A stretch of DNA of 63,794 nt from Pseudomonas yangonensis (GTDB taxonomy: Bacteria; Pseudomonadota; Gammaproteobacteria; Pseudomonadales; Pseudomonadaceae): the NCBI RefSeq assembly GCF_009932725.1, contig NZ_BLJU01000010.1:1-63794 (forward strand). The letters run 5' to 3'. The notes below the pieces were generated by a model. The model saw only the letters and a list, made by a program, of their open reading frames with translations. It was not told where the DNA came from and searched no databases. The number at the start of each line of letters is the position of its first letter. The stretch's first letter is position 1. Made by a program: the position numbers and the translations under genes. Of this stretch, positions 27,741 to 36,800 are shown piece by piece.

Positions 27741-30142
27741 GCCGCGATCTCCTCATCCAGGGTTATGCGCGCGTACAGCGTAGTGCCCTCACCCGGCCGG
27801 CTGTCAATCTGCAACTGGCCGCCGAGCATGAGCATGCGCTCCTGCATGCCGACCAGACCGAAGGACTGCCCGGGCTTGCGCATGGCGGCATCGAAGCCCT
27901 TGCCATCGTCGCTCACCGACAGGCACAAATTGCCCGCTTCCTGCCACAGGCGCACCACCACACTGTGCGCGCCGGCATGACGCATGACATTGGTCAGCGC
28001 CTCCTGAAGGATACGGAACAGGCCGATGGCCTGAGCATCGGGCAAACGCGGCAAGTGCTCGGGCACCTCCACCAGACAGGGGATCTGCGTGCGCTCCTCG
28101 AAGCGGCGCACCTGCCATTCGATGGCCGAGGCGATACCGGCATCGAGAATCGGTGGACGCAGCGCCGTGGCCACGTCGCGCACCAGTTGAAACAGCTGGG
28201 CGATCAGACGCTTCATGCTGGCCAGACGCTCGTCCAGTTCGGGAATCTGTCCGGCGCAGACCAACTCGCACATGGCGGTTTCCAGCTTGAGCACCGTCAG
28301 CACCTGGCCCAGTTCGTCGTGCACTTCGCGGGCGATGCGAGCCTTTTCCTCCTCACGCACGCTTTCCAGATGCGCAGACAGTTCGCGCAGGCGCGCCCGC
28401 GAGTCGGCCAGCGCCAGCTCGGCCAGCTTGTTCTCGGTGATGTCCCAGAGAATGCCGTCCCAGACCACCCGACCGCCGCCGAGCGAACGCGCGGTGGTGC
28501 GGATGTCGGCCCACAGCACCTCCTGCTCGGCAGTGAGGATGCGCCCCTGCCAGTACCAGTCGCTCTCGCCTTCCAGCGCCAGCGTCTGGCTGTTGAGGTA
28601 GCTGGGGAGATCCTGCGGGTGCACCAGGCTGCGAATGCCGCGATCCTCACGCTGCAGCTCATGCGCCGGCCAGCCGACCATCTCCTGACTGGCCTCGCTG
28701 ATATAGGCGAAGTTGACTGTCTGCCCCGGCCCGGCGCGCTCCAGGCGAAACACCAGGCCGGGCACGTTGCCGGCGATGCCCTTGAAGCGCGCCTCGCTCT
28801 CTTCCAGTGCCGCGCGCGCACGGCGGCGCTCGGTCACGTCGCTGAGAAACACCACCAGATATTCGGCCTGACGATAGCGCAGAAAGCTCAGCGAAACGTC
28901 GGCCGGCATGCGGCTACCGTCGGCGCGCAGGCAATCGATTTCGAAACTTGTCGAGCCACCGCCCTGTTCGCGCACCTGCTTCCACAGGTTGAGCCAGCGA
29001 TCCATGTCGAGGCCCGGTTCCAGCAGGCTCAGAGGCTTGTCCACCAGCTCACCGGCGGCGTAGCCGAGCATGCGTTCGGCAGCGCGGTTGGCATAGCGCA
29101 GGTGACTGTCCCAGTTGACCCAGAGAATGCCCACCGTGCTGTGATCGATGGAGAACTGGCTCAGGCGCAGCGCCTCGGCCGCCTGCTGGTGGCGGTCCAG
29201 CTCGCCGCGTGCGCCCAGCAAACCCCGTTCGAGCAGGCGCGTCTGCTGGCGCTGGCGGTAGAGCGCCGTGGCGCCGATCAGCAGCAGCAACGCAAGAAAC
29301 AGCGTGAGGGTCTTCCAGAAGCCGACAAAATCGCTGGACTGCGGGTAACGCAAGGGCATCCAGGTTTCGCGCAGTTCCTCCAGCTCGCGCGCAGGCAATG
29401 CTTGCAGGGTCCGATCAACGATGCCGGACAGCGCTGGCTGGTCGCGGCGCGTGGCCAGGCGCAGCAACTGCGGCAGACCGATGTCGCCGACGATACTCAG
29501 GTTGGCGAAGCGTGATTCCCGCAGCAGCAGGCTGAGGCTCGCTTCATCCAGCACCGCGTAACTGACCTCCTGATTCAGCACCCGCTGCAACGCGGCGCGT
29601 TCCGAAGATGCGGCGCGCAGGCGCAGGTTGGTATGGGTGCGCTCCAGGTATTCGGCAGCCTGACTCGGTGAGCGCACAGCGACCATCTGCTCCAGCGGCA
29701 GTTGATCGAGATCCACCGCACCGTTGCCGCTGCGTTCGCCCACCACCAGATGCGGCACGCGCAGGTAGGGCATGGAGTAATGCCAGATGCGCAGACCGGC
29801 TGGCGTCTGCTGCAGCCCCGGAGCCAGGTCCACCTCACCCGCGCTGGCCGCTCGCTCCAGCGACTCGTGGTCCGCATACAGGCGCCAGTCAGGGACTACG
29901 CCCATGCCCTCCAGCAAACGCTGCATCAGCTCGACATTGGCCCCGGTCAGTTGCCGATTCTGACCGCGCTGAACCCAGGGCGCCTGCTGGACCAGGCCCA
30001 CGCGCAGCACGGGATGTTCCCTGAGCCAGGCACGCTGCTCGGCATCGAAAGCCGGGCGCAGCGGCATGCGCGGGTTTTCAGCCCAGGCGTTGGAGATCAC
30101 CAACAGCAGCAACAGGGAGAGGGAGGAAAGAAGGGATTTCAT
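27737..30142 (-). CDS. agtS: Hybrid-input sensor histidine kinase: SBP3 periplasmic domain, two PAS domains, NarX-type kinase
   Basis: Sensor of 801 residues from MKSLLSSLSL. Order: signal peptide (1-21), a solute-binding-protein family 3 domain (about 30-250), a membrane segment (about 263-285), a short coiled linker, PAS (about 320-440), PAS/PAC (about 445-565), then a HisKA_3 dimerisation helix with phosphoacceptor H608 in REVHDELGQVL and a HATPase (SDDGKGFD, FGLVGMQERM). A periplasmic amino-acid-type ligand is expected. It is co-transcribed with agtR. The symbol rests on synteny with PA0600. Confidence 0.87.
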   Translation of the reverse strand: MKSLLSSLSLLLLLVISNAWAENPRMPLRPAFDAEQRAWLREHPVLRVGLVQQAPWVQRGQNRQLTGANVELMQRLLEGMGVVPDWRLYADHESLERAASAGEVDLAPGLQQTPAGLRIWHYSMPYLRVPHLVVGERSGNGAVDLDQLPLEQMVAVRSPSQAAEYLERTHTNLRLRAASSERAALQRVLNQEVSYAVLDEASLSLLLRESRFANLSIVGDIGLPQLLRLATRRDQPALSGIVDRTLQALPARELEELRETWMPLRYPQSSDFVGFWKTLTLFLALLLLIGATALYRQRQQTRLLERGLLGARGELDRHQQAAEALRLSQFSIDHSTVGILWVNWDSHLRYANRAAERMLGYAAGELVDKPLSLLEPGLDMDRWLNLWKQVREQGGGSTSFEIDCLRADGSRMPADVSLSFLRYRQAEYLVVFLSDVTERRRARAALEESEARFKGIAGNVPGLVFRLERAGPGQTVNFAYISEASQEMVGWPAHELQREDRGIRSLVHPQDLPSYLNSQTLALEGESDWYWQGRILTAEQEVLWADIRTTARSLGGGRVVWDGILWDITENKLAELALADSRARLRELSAHLESVREEEKARIAREVHDELGQVLTVLKLETAMCELVCAGQIPELDERLASMKRLIAQLFQLVRDVATALRPPILDAGIASAIEWQVRRFEERTQIPCLVEVPEHLPRLPDAQAIGLFRILQEALTNVMRHAGAHSVVVRLWQEAGNLCLSVSDDGKGFDAAMRKPGQSFGLVGMQERMLMLGGQLQIDSRPGEGTTLYARITLDEEIAA

Positions 30143-30255
30143 GCACGGCGAATCCGCTGACGCGATCCCATACCTTACTCCAGTCTTGCCCGAGTCGCCT
30201 GACAAAAGCGGAGCGCGGCATTAGGCTCTGTAGCAGACGACCAGGAGCCTCATCG

Positions 30256-31233
30256 ATGCGCCTTCATTCACTAGCACTGCTCGGTTTCTGCCTGCTCTCC
30301 TGCCCCGCAGCCTGGGCCGAGGAGCCTCCCGAGGACGCGCAGGCTGATACCCTCGACGCCCCCGCTGCGAACGAACGTCCGCTGCTGCCCGAACGCAGCA
30401 TCAGCGAGGCGCAGACGCTGGAGCAACGCCTGGACAAACGTGAACAGCAAATGCTGCAGGCTGGTGCCGAGAGTTTTCTCGCCCTGTGGCTGCCGGCCAA
30501 CGTCGGCGAGCCCAGCGGTGCGGTGATCCTGTTGCCTGGCGACGTGGAAAACGCCGATGGCGCTGCCGCAGTCGGCCCGTTACGGCGCAAGTTGCCCGAT
30601 GCCGGCTGGCACAGCCTGAGCATCACCCTGCCCGATCCCGACGGCGACCCGCTACCGCCGCGCACCACAGCCGTCGAAACGCCCCCCGCCACTGAGAACG
30701 AAGCCACCGACGCCGAGGCGGAAAACGCTGCAGAGGATTCGCCGGAGCCGCCAGCCGCACCCGCCGCTACGGAAATCAGCTCCGAACAGCGGCGCCAGGC
30801 GCATGTCGAGCGGGTCATGGCCCGCATCGAAGCGGCCATCGCCTTTGCCCAACAGCAGCAGGCCAAGGAGATCGTGCTGCTGGGCCACGGCAGCGGCGCT
30901 TACTGGGCTGCGCGTTACCTGAGCGAGCGCAAGCCGGACAATGTGCACAATCTGCTGATGGTCGCAGCCGAGTTGCCAGCAGGCTTCGCTCCACCGTTAG
31001 ACGAATTGGTGGCGCAGTTGCCGGTGGCCACCGGCGACTTCTATTACAAGGATCAGGTCACCGACCGTACTGCGGCCCTGAAACGCCTGCACGCGAGCAA
31101 ACGTGCCAAATTGCCCACCTATATCCAGGTGTCGATGAAAGCTCTGCCGGGGAATCTGGACGTGCAGCAGGAGCAGCTCTACCGTCGTTTGCGCGGCTGG
31201 CTACAGCTGCATATCCACGCGACCGGCAGCTAG
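30256..31233 (+). CDS. DUF3530 secreted alpha/beta-hydrolase-like protein
   Basis: Protein of 325 residues with a signal peptide (cleavage near PAAWA-EE). An alanine/glutamate-rich linker (about 130-180) divides an N-terminal strand-rich region from the main fold. The sequence VLLGHGSGAYWAARYL has the GxSxG-like nucleophile elbow of alpha/beta hydrolases, and the domain matches DUF3530. Whether it is catalytic is unknown. It is divergent from agtS and convergent with the DjlA-like gene, overlapping the latter's stop by 4 bp. Confidence 0.75.
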   Translation: MRLHSLALLGFCLLSCPAAWAEEPPEDAQADTLDAPAANERPLLPERSISEAQTLEQRLDKREQQMLQAGAESFLALWLPANVGEPSGAVILLPGDVENADGAAAVGPLRRKLPDAGWHSLSITLPDPDGDPLPPRTTAVETPPATENEATDAEAENAAEDSPEPPAAPAATEISSEQRRQAHVERVMARIEAAIAFAQQQQAKEIVLLGHGSGAYWAARYLSERKPDNVHNLLMVAAELPAGFAPPLDELVAQLPVATGDFYYKDQVTDRTAALKRLHASKRAKLPTYIQVSMKALPGNLDVQQEQLYRRLRGWLQLHIHATGS

Positions 31234-31991
31234 CGCAAGCCTCGACGCTGGCGGATCAGCGCATAGGCCTGATGCAGCTGACGAGTGGTTTCGGTCGCTT
31301 CCCGAATGCGTTCGGGCGAAGCGCCGGAACCAGCCAGCTTGTCCGGGTGATGGCGACTGAGCAGGCGCCGGTAGGCGCGCTTGATCTGCTCGGGCTCGCT
31401 GCCCTCGGCGACGCCCAACAGACGCAGCGCGTCCTGATAGCTGCCGCCCGCCGGTGCCGGTTGCTGGCTTCGACGCGGCGCATATTCCTCGCCCAGGCTG
31501 TCGAGCCGGGCACTGTCCCAGCCGAGCCATTTGCCCCACAGCAGGATCAACTCGTGCTCGCTCGGCGATACCCGCCCATCGACCCAGGCCATGCGCCAAC
31601 AGGCCCCCAGCATCGCATCGGCGTGCTGGCGCTGGCGCTGCAGCGGCCTGCGCAGATTGTCGCGCCCGGTCTTGCCCCGGGCAAAGGCTTCGATAGCACG
31701 GCGCTGAGCAGCGGCGTCCAAGCCGAGTCGCTGCATTTCCGAGCGCGCCTGCTGGATATGACTCTGCACCACACGGCCGCCGCTCTTGGCCAGGCGCCCC
31801 AGCATGAGAAACAGCAGGTCATCGTCGGCTGGAGCCGCGCGGCCGCCCAGACGTTGGCGCAGATTGTCCCAGTCATGCAGGCGCAAGCGCCGATCCACTA
31901 CCTGCCCGAGCAGACCGCCAAGCAAGGCGCCCGGGATGCTGGCCAGGGCCAGTCCGGCCGCAGCGCCTAGCAGAGTCGCCGGCCAAAGCAC
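31230..31991 (-). CDS. DjlA-like membrane J-domain co-chaperone
   Basis: Protein of 253 residues with an N-terminal hydrophobic stretch (residues 1-28, glycine-rich), a TerB-like helical domain (about 55-165; DDLLFLMLGRLAKSGG) and a C-terminal J domain (about 185-253). The J domain has the HPD motif in SRHHPDKLAG needed to stimulate DnaK. The layout equals DjlA. It lies next to murU on the same strand with adjacent stop and start codons, so it is the last gene of the amgK-murU-djlA-like unit. Confidence 0.85.
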   Translation of the reverse strand: MLWPATLLGAAAGLALASIPGALLGGLLGQVVDRRLRLHDWDNLRQRLGGRAAPADDDLLFLMLGRLAKSGGRVVQSHIQQARSEMQRLGLDAAAQRRAIEAFARGKTGRDNLRRPLQRQRQHADAMLGACWRMAWVDGRVSPSEHELILLWGKWLGWDSARLDSLGEEYAPRRSQQPAPAGGSYQDALRLLGVAEGSEPEQIKRAYRRLLSRHHPDKLAGSGASPERIREATETTRQLHQAYALIRQRRGLR

Positions 31992-33685
<1,694 letters not shown>

Positions 33686-33728
33686 CAAGGGGTCTCCGAC
33701 GGCGCTAGCCGTTGCGCGGGTCATGCTT

Positions 33729-33734
33729 TATTAT
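33729..33734 (+). promoter_or_regulatory. Possible -10 box of lptD directly before the intron
   Basis: TATTAT at 33729-33734 is a good -10 match, 10 bp before the probable intron 5' end at 33745. A start site near 33741 would leave only a few bases of 5' exon. The -35 region is weak (no TTGACA-like hexamer at 17 bp). Whether lptD is read from here is uncertain. Confidence 0.3.
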
Positions 33735-33744
33735 CCAGCATCTT

Positions 33745-33979
33745 GTGCGACACGCGTAGCGTGTCTCCGACTCCAAGCTGTAGGGCCAGCTTGGAGGATT
33801 TCCGAGAGGAAATCGCACGCTTGGGTATCCATCCCCAGGAACCAAAACCCACCCAGAAGTCCATTGCCTTCAAGGACTTGCCGCAGCGGCGGTGGCAACC
33901 CCAAGGTCGCCTAGCACTCGGAAGCGCGACTGCGAACCGGCTCTTTTCGGTTCTGGAGTGCATGCCCAATGGAGGGTGT
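33745..33979 (+). ncRNA. Dense RNA-hairpin region of unknown identity
   Basis: The first 235 nt of the inserted DNA fold into nearly perfect helices: GACACGC/GCGTGTC, CTCCAAGCTG/CAGCTTGGAG and GATTTCC-GAGA-GGAAATC back to back, closed by GTGC/GCAC. Then come CTTGGG paired with CCCAAG over about 85 nt, AAGTCC/GGACTT, and GCACTC/GAGTGC enclosing GAACCG/CGGTTC. This resembles a structured RNA with a four-way junction. It could be an extension of intron domain I, a cis-regulatory leader of the small frame that follows, or an unrelated RNA. No known family is recognised. Confidence 0.45.
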
Positions 33980-33980
33980 T

Positions 33981-34115
33981 ATGAATGAGATGAGCCAAGA
34001 TACCTTCGGCATAATCATGCTCACCGGTTTGCTTCTCGTCTGTTTAGGGATGGCAGCCTGGGCGGATTGGCCGAGGATCAAAAGCTACCTCAAACGACCG
34101 CCCTCCAAGCACTAA
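33981..34115 (+). CDS. Small single-span membrane protein, 44 residues, unknown
   Basis: Frame of 44 codons with a strong ribosome-binding site (GGAGGG, 4 bp before ATG). The product begins MNEMSQDT, has one hydrophobic helix (about residues 9-28, FGIIMLTGLLLVCLGMAAWA) and a basic C-terminal tail (RIKSYLKRPPSKH), so the C-terminus should face the cytoplasm. It follows a dense hairpin leader and is followed by further inverted repeats, including CCTCCTG/CAGGAGG. No family is recognised. The good Shine-Dalgarno site and the amphipathic design favour a real gene; its place inside or beside a group II intron is odd. Confidence 0.5.
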   Translation: MNEMSQDTFGIIMLTGLLLVCLGMAAWADWPRIKSYLKRPPSKH

Positions 34116-34308
34116 CCCCGGCCCTTGTGGCCTAACCCTTGCGGGAGAGAATCCCCGCTGGGGTTCCTCCTGCCTCAAAACAGGAGGAAACCTTCCCCGA
34201 GAGCACGCTGCGCCCGCAGTACCTGCTCACATCAAACTGGAGACATGGGCGGAAGCTCTGTCTGTCATTGTCCAACCACGCCCATCAGGGTGCGGTAGCG
34301 GACTCGTT
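34116..34308 (+). other. Structured spacer after the small frame
   Basis: No gene is seen. Inverted repeats are frequent: AACCCC paired with GGGGTT, enclosing GGCC/GGCC and GCGGG/CCCGC (34114-34167); CCTCCTG/CAGGAGG with an 8-nt loop; GAGCA/TGCTC around CTGCG/CGCAG; and ATGGGCG/CGCCCAT across about 35 nt. The series of stems continues the style of 33745-33979, so both may belong to one RNA. A second GTGCGAC begins at 34309. Confidence 0.4.
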
Positions 34309-34956
34309 GTGCGACCAACGGTAGCCTACGACGACGTGCATCGCTGGTAACGGCGTTGTGCGAAGCTCGTCCGACAACGTAGCCCCCTATCCAGGGTGCA
34401 GTCCTTCCGCGAGGCAGACTGCAGATGCTCGGAGCAGTACCGGGTTGAGGCACCAGGCTGGCTGGTATGGGCAACACATGTGAATCGCTGATAAACACCG
34501 TAAGGATAGCCATGCCAAAACTGCTGTCAGGCATGAACCAAAAGGTATGTGGTCGGTTATCTCCGTGGGATGTGGGGATACGTCGCCTTCAAGACCACCG
34601 GTGAAAAGGCGAGTCCTAACCCAGTCGTGTGACAGATAGGGAACGTGGTAAGCCCGTATCGCCGCCCTCTGGGCAGGGGAGCCGCAAGGCGAACTGTTGG
34701 TGGTGCGGGTATGGGATCGCAGAGAAAGCGAATGCCGGGCTGTAATGGTCTGGATAGGGGTTGAGACATCACCCCACGGGAAACCGGGCAGACTTCTGCG
34801 TGGTCTTCCGTCGCAACAGCTCTGACAGAGACCGTCTCAATCAACCCAGGGCCTGCTTCCATCGGCCCTTAACAAACCTACCCTGGCGGGTGCCCCCACC
34901 CCGTCAGGGGCGGCGTGCACCTTCCGCTCGGGTAGTTCACTTGAGAGGAAAGCAGC
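34309..34956 (+). ncRNA. Group II intron domains I-III (core RNA)
   Basis: Non-coding RNA core ahead of the maturase. Visible parts are a GTGCGACC start, a CTACG/CGTAG helix closing a two-stem branch (34325-34380), a short hairpin followed by GGGTGCAGTCC as in other bacterial group II introns, and GGGAACGTGGTAAGCCCGTA, a sequence typical of the domain I/II area of chloroplast-like introns. Domain boundaries cannot be drawn exactly by eye. There is no independent gene here. Confidence 0.6.
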
Positions 34957-36669
34957 ATGAAAGAGCTCAGCCAACAGGCCGGGCCTGCGCTTTCCGGCGC
35001 TCCACAGCAATGGCACGACGTCGATTGGAGTCGTGTCCAGCGGAACGTCCGGGGAATGCAGGTGCGGATTGCGAAGGCTTGTCGGGAAGGCAAATGGCGC
35101 AGGGTGAAAGCCTTGCAACGGATGCTGACCCGCTCGAAGTCGGCCAGATACTTGGCCGTACGGAGAGTCACGGAAAATCAGGGGAGCCGCACGACGGGAG
35201 TCGACAAGCAACTCTGGGATACACCCAACGCGAAATGGGAAGCGGTTGGTCAGTTGAAGACGCGGGGATACAAGGCGCGGCCCCTACGGCGCGTCTTTAT
35301 TCCGAAGTCGGATGGCCGGGAACGCCCTCTGGGTATCCCGACCATGACGGATAGAGCCATGCAGGCGCTATATCTGCTGGCGCTGTCTCCTGTCGCAGAA
35401 ACTCGGGGCGATCCGAATAGCTACGGCTTCAGGATCGAACGCTCCACGGCGGACGCGATGGCGCAGTTGTTCGTATGCCTATCCAAACGAGCTTCCGCTC
35501 AATGGGTGCTGGACGCGGACATCGAAGGGTTCTTCGACAACATCAACCATGACTGGCTGATAAGGAATGTCCCCACGGATACACGAGTACTCCGGCAATG
35601 GTTAAAGGCCGGTGTTGTACACCGAGGGCAGTTGCACGCAACGGATGCAGGTACGCCACAAGGGGGGATCATCTCCCCAACCTTGGCAAATCTGGCGCTG
35701 GATGGGCTGGAATCACTCCTCAAGCAACATTTGGGGGTGACGAGGGCGAAGAAGCTGAAGATCAACGTGGTGCGTTACGCGGATGATTTCGTGATCACTG
35801 GCTCCTCCCCGGAGGTACTGGAGAACGAGGTCAAACCCTGGGTAGAGCAGTTCCTGGCGGTACGCGGGCTGCGGCTTTCTCCCAAGAAAACCCGCATCGT
35901 CCACATCGACGAAGGCTTCGACTTCCTTGGATGGAACTTCCGAAAGTACGACGGAACGTTGTTGATCAAGCCGAGCAAGAAGAACGTCAAGGCGTTCTAC
36001 GGCAAGGTCAGAGAGGTGATCGACACCCACAAGACGAGTAAGCAAGAGGATTTGATCCGACTGCTAAATCCGATCCTGCGGGGGTGGGCGCTTTACCATC
36101 AGCCAGTAGTGGCCAAACAGGCGTATAGCCGGATGGATAACAGGGCGTTTGTTAAGCTCTGGCGCTGGGCCAAAAGGCGGCATCCAAACAAGTCCCTGGA
36201 CTGGATACGGAAGAAGTATTTCCGTCCACAAGGGGAACGCGGATGGGTGTTCGCCACCACGGTTCTGGAAGCGAACGGAACAAAACGGGAAGTCGAGTTG
36301 TACCAGCTTGCTGGGACACCGATCGAGCGGCACAAAAAGATAAGTGGGGAATACAACCCCTACGACCCGACCATGGAGGCGGCAGGCGAAAAACTGCGCA
36401 TGGAACGGATGCTGAACAAGCTGAAGTACCGGAAGCAAATCGCCAGTCTATTCACCAGCCAAAGTGGGTTATGCGCGCTATGCAAACAGCCGATATCCAG
36501 GGAAACCGGGTGGCACGATCACCACATTATCTACCGCTCACAAGGCGGTGGAGACTCCCTGGAGAACCGGGTACTATTGCACCCCATTTGTCACCAACAG
36601 CTCCACGCACGTGGTCTGCATGTGAGCAAACCGGCCCCCTTGGGGGTTTTGGATAGGCCTGAGCCGTAA
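34957..36669 (+). CDS. ltrA: Group II intron reverse transcriptase/maturase with HNH endonuclease
   Basis: Intron-encoded protein of 570 residues that helps splicing and carries out target-primed retrohoming. The RT domain (about 55-350) shows the usual blocks RRVFIPKSDGRERPLGIPT, GTPQGGIISPTLANL and the active-site YADD at residues 274-277. Domain X (maturase, about 360-450) includes PILRGWALYH. The C-terminal HNH nuclease has paired cysteines C506/C509, the HHII motif and a second Cys/His pair (HPICHQQLH), so it looks intact. A good ribosome-binding site (AGGAAAG) precedes ATG. The stop codon TAA lies inside domain V. Confidence 0.95.
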   Translation: MKELSQQAGPALSGAPQQWHDVDWSRVQRNVRGMQVRIAKACREGKWRRVKALQRMLTRSKSARYLAVRRVTENQGSRTTGVDKQLWDTPNAKWEAVGQLKTRGYKARPLRRVFIPKSDGRERPLGIPTMTDRAMQALYLLALSPVAETRGDPNSYGFRIERSTADAMAQLFVCLSKRASAQWVLDADIEGFFDNINHDWLIRNVPTDTRVLRQWLKAGVVHRGQLHATDAGTPQGGIISPTLANLALDGLESLLKQHLGVTRAKKLKINVVRYADDFVITGSSPEVLENEVKPWVEQFLAVRGLRLSPKKTRIVHIDEGFDFLGWNFRKYDGTLLIKPSKKNVKAFYGKVREVIDTHKTSKQEDLIRLLNPILRGWALYHQPVVAKQAYSRMDNRAFVKLWRWAKRRHPNKSLDWIRKKYFRPQGERGWVFATTVLEANGTKREVELYQLAGTPIERHKKISGEYNPYDPTMEAAGEKLRMERMLNKLKYRKQIASLFTSQSGLCALCKQPISRETGWHDHHIIYRSQGGGDSLENRVLLHPICHQQLHARGLHVSKPAPLGVLDRPEP

Positions 36670-36735
36670 GCGCTGAAAGGTGCACGTACGGTTCTTAGGG
36701 GGGGATCAGCCAGTAATGGCTGGTTCCCACCCGAC
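36661..36735 (+). ncRNA. Group II intron domains V and VI
   Basis: Domain V is the 34-nt hairpin 36661-36694: stem GAGCCGTA/TACGGTTC with the AGC catalytic triad at 36662-36664, GAAA tetraloop, and the two-to-three base bulge on the 3' side. Domain VI (about 36697-36735) has CAGCCA-GTAA-TGGCTG on top and G-rich/C-rich pairing below, with A36729 bulged between CCC and CCC as the branch point, 6 nt before the 3' end. The start of domain V also encodes the last two codons and the stop of the maturase. Confidence 0.85.
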
Positions 36736-36800
36736 TTTCAGCCCATCGAGAGGCGTGCGGCCCCTGGGCCGGTAGCGCGCAGGAAGCCCGGACTAACAAG

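Larger units (their letters stand above)
33745..36735 (+). mobile_element. Group II intron (chloroplast-like type) in the lptD leader
   Basis: Self-splicing retroelement in the sense orientation between amgK and lptD. The 3' end is clear: domain V at 36661-36694, then domain VI with a GTAA loop, a bulged branch-point A at 36729, and the terminal CCCGAC ending at 36735. The 5' end is less certain. GTGCGAC, the group II consensus, occurs at 33745 and again at 34309. The first gives a 2,991-nt element and exons that join into a 124-bp amgK-lptD spacer. The second gives 2,427 nt, the usual size, and leaves 564 nt unexplained. Recognisable domain I sequence begins near 34380. The maturase gene lies in domain IV. 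A possible EBS1, GGGATGT at 34567-34573, can pair (with G-U pairs) with GCATCTT before 33745. Confidence 0.82.

Noticed and set aside
27965..29515. A 516-codon plus-strand frame opposite agtS
   Set aside because: Antisense to the sensor kinase; no domain and typical shadow composition.
34202..34231. GAGCACGCTGCG...TGCTC hairpin as a second domain V (nested intron)
   Set aside because: It lacks the GAAA loop, the 34-nt length and the bulge pattern of domain V.
33745..34308. Retron msr-msd or tRNA-like gene
   Set aside because: The reverse transcriptase is clearly of group II type with maturase and HNH domains, not retron type; the four-way junction has no T-loop or anticodon pattern.
34423..34429. 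AGATGCT as an exon-binding site for the 5' exon AGCATCT
   Set aside because: It pairs seven bases perfectly, but not with the base next to the splice site, and it lies too close to the start of domain I. A chance 7-mer match in this length is not rare.
34761..35354. A 197-codon frame overlapping the start of the maturase gene
   Set aside because: It runs through intron domain II-IV RNA and the maturase in another frame. No family features and no good ribosome-binding site.
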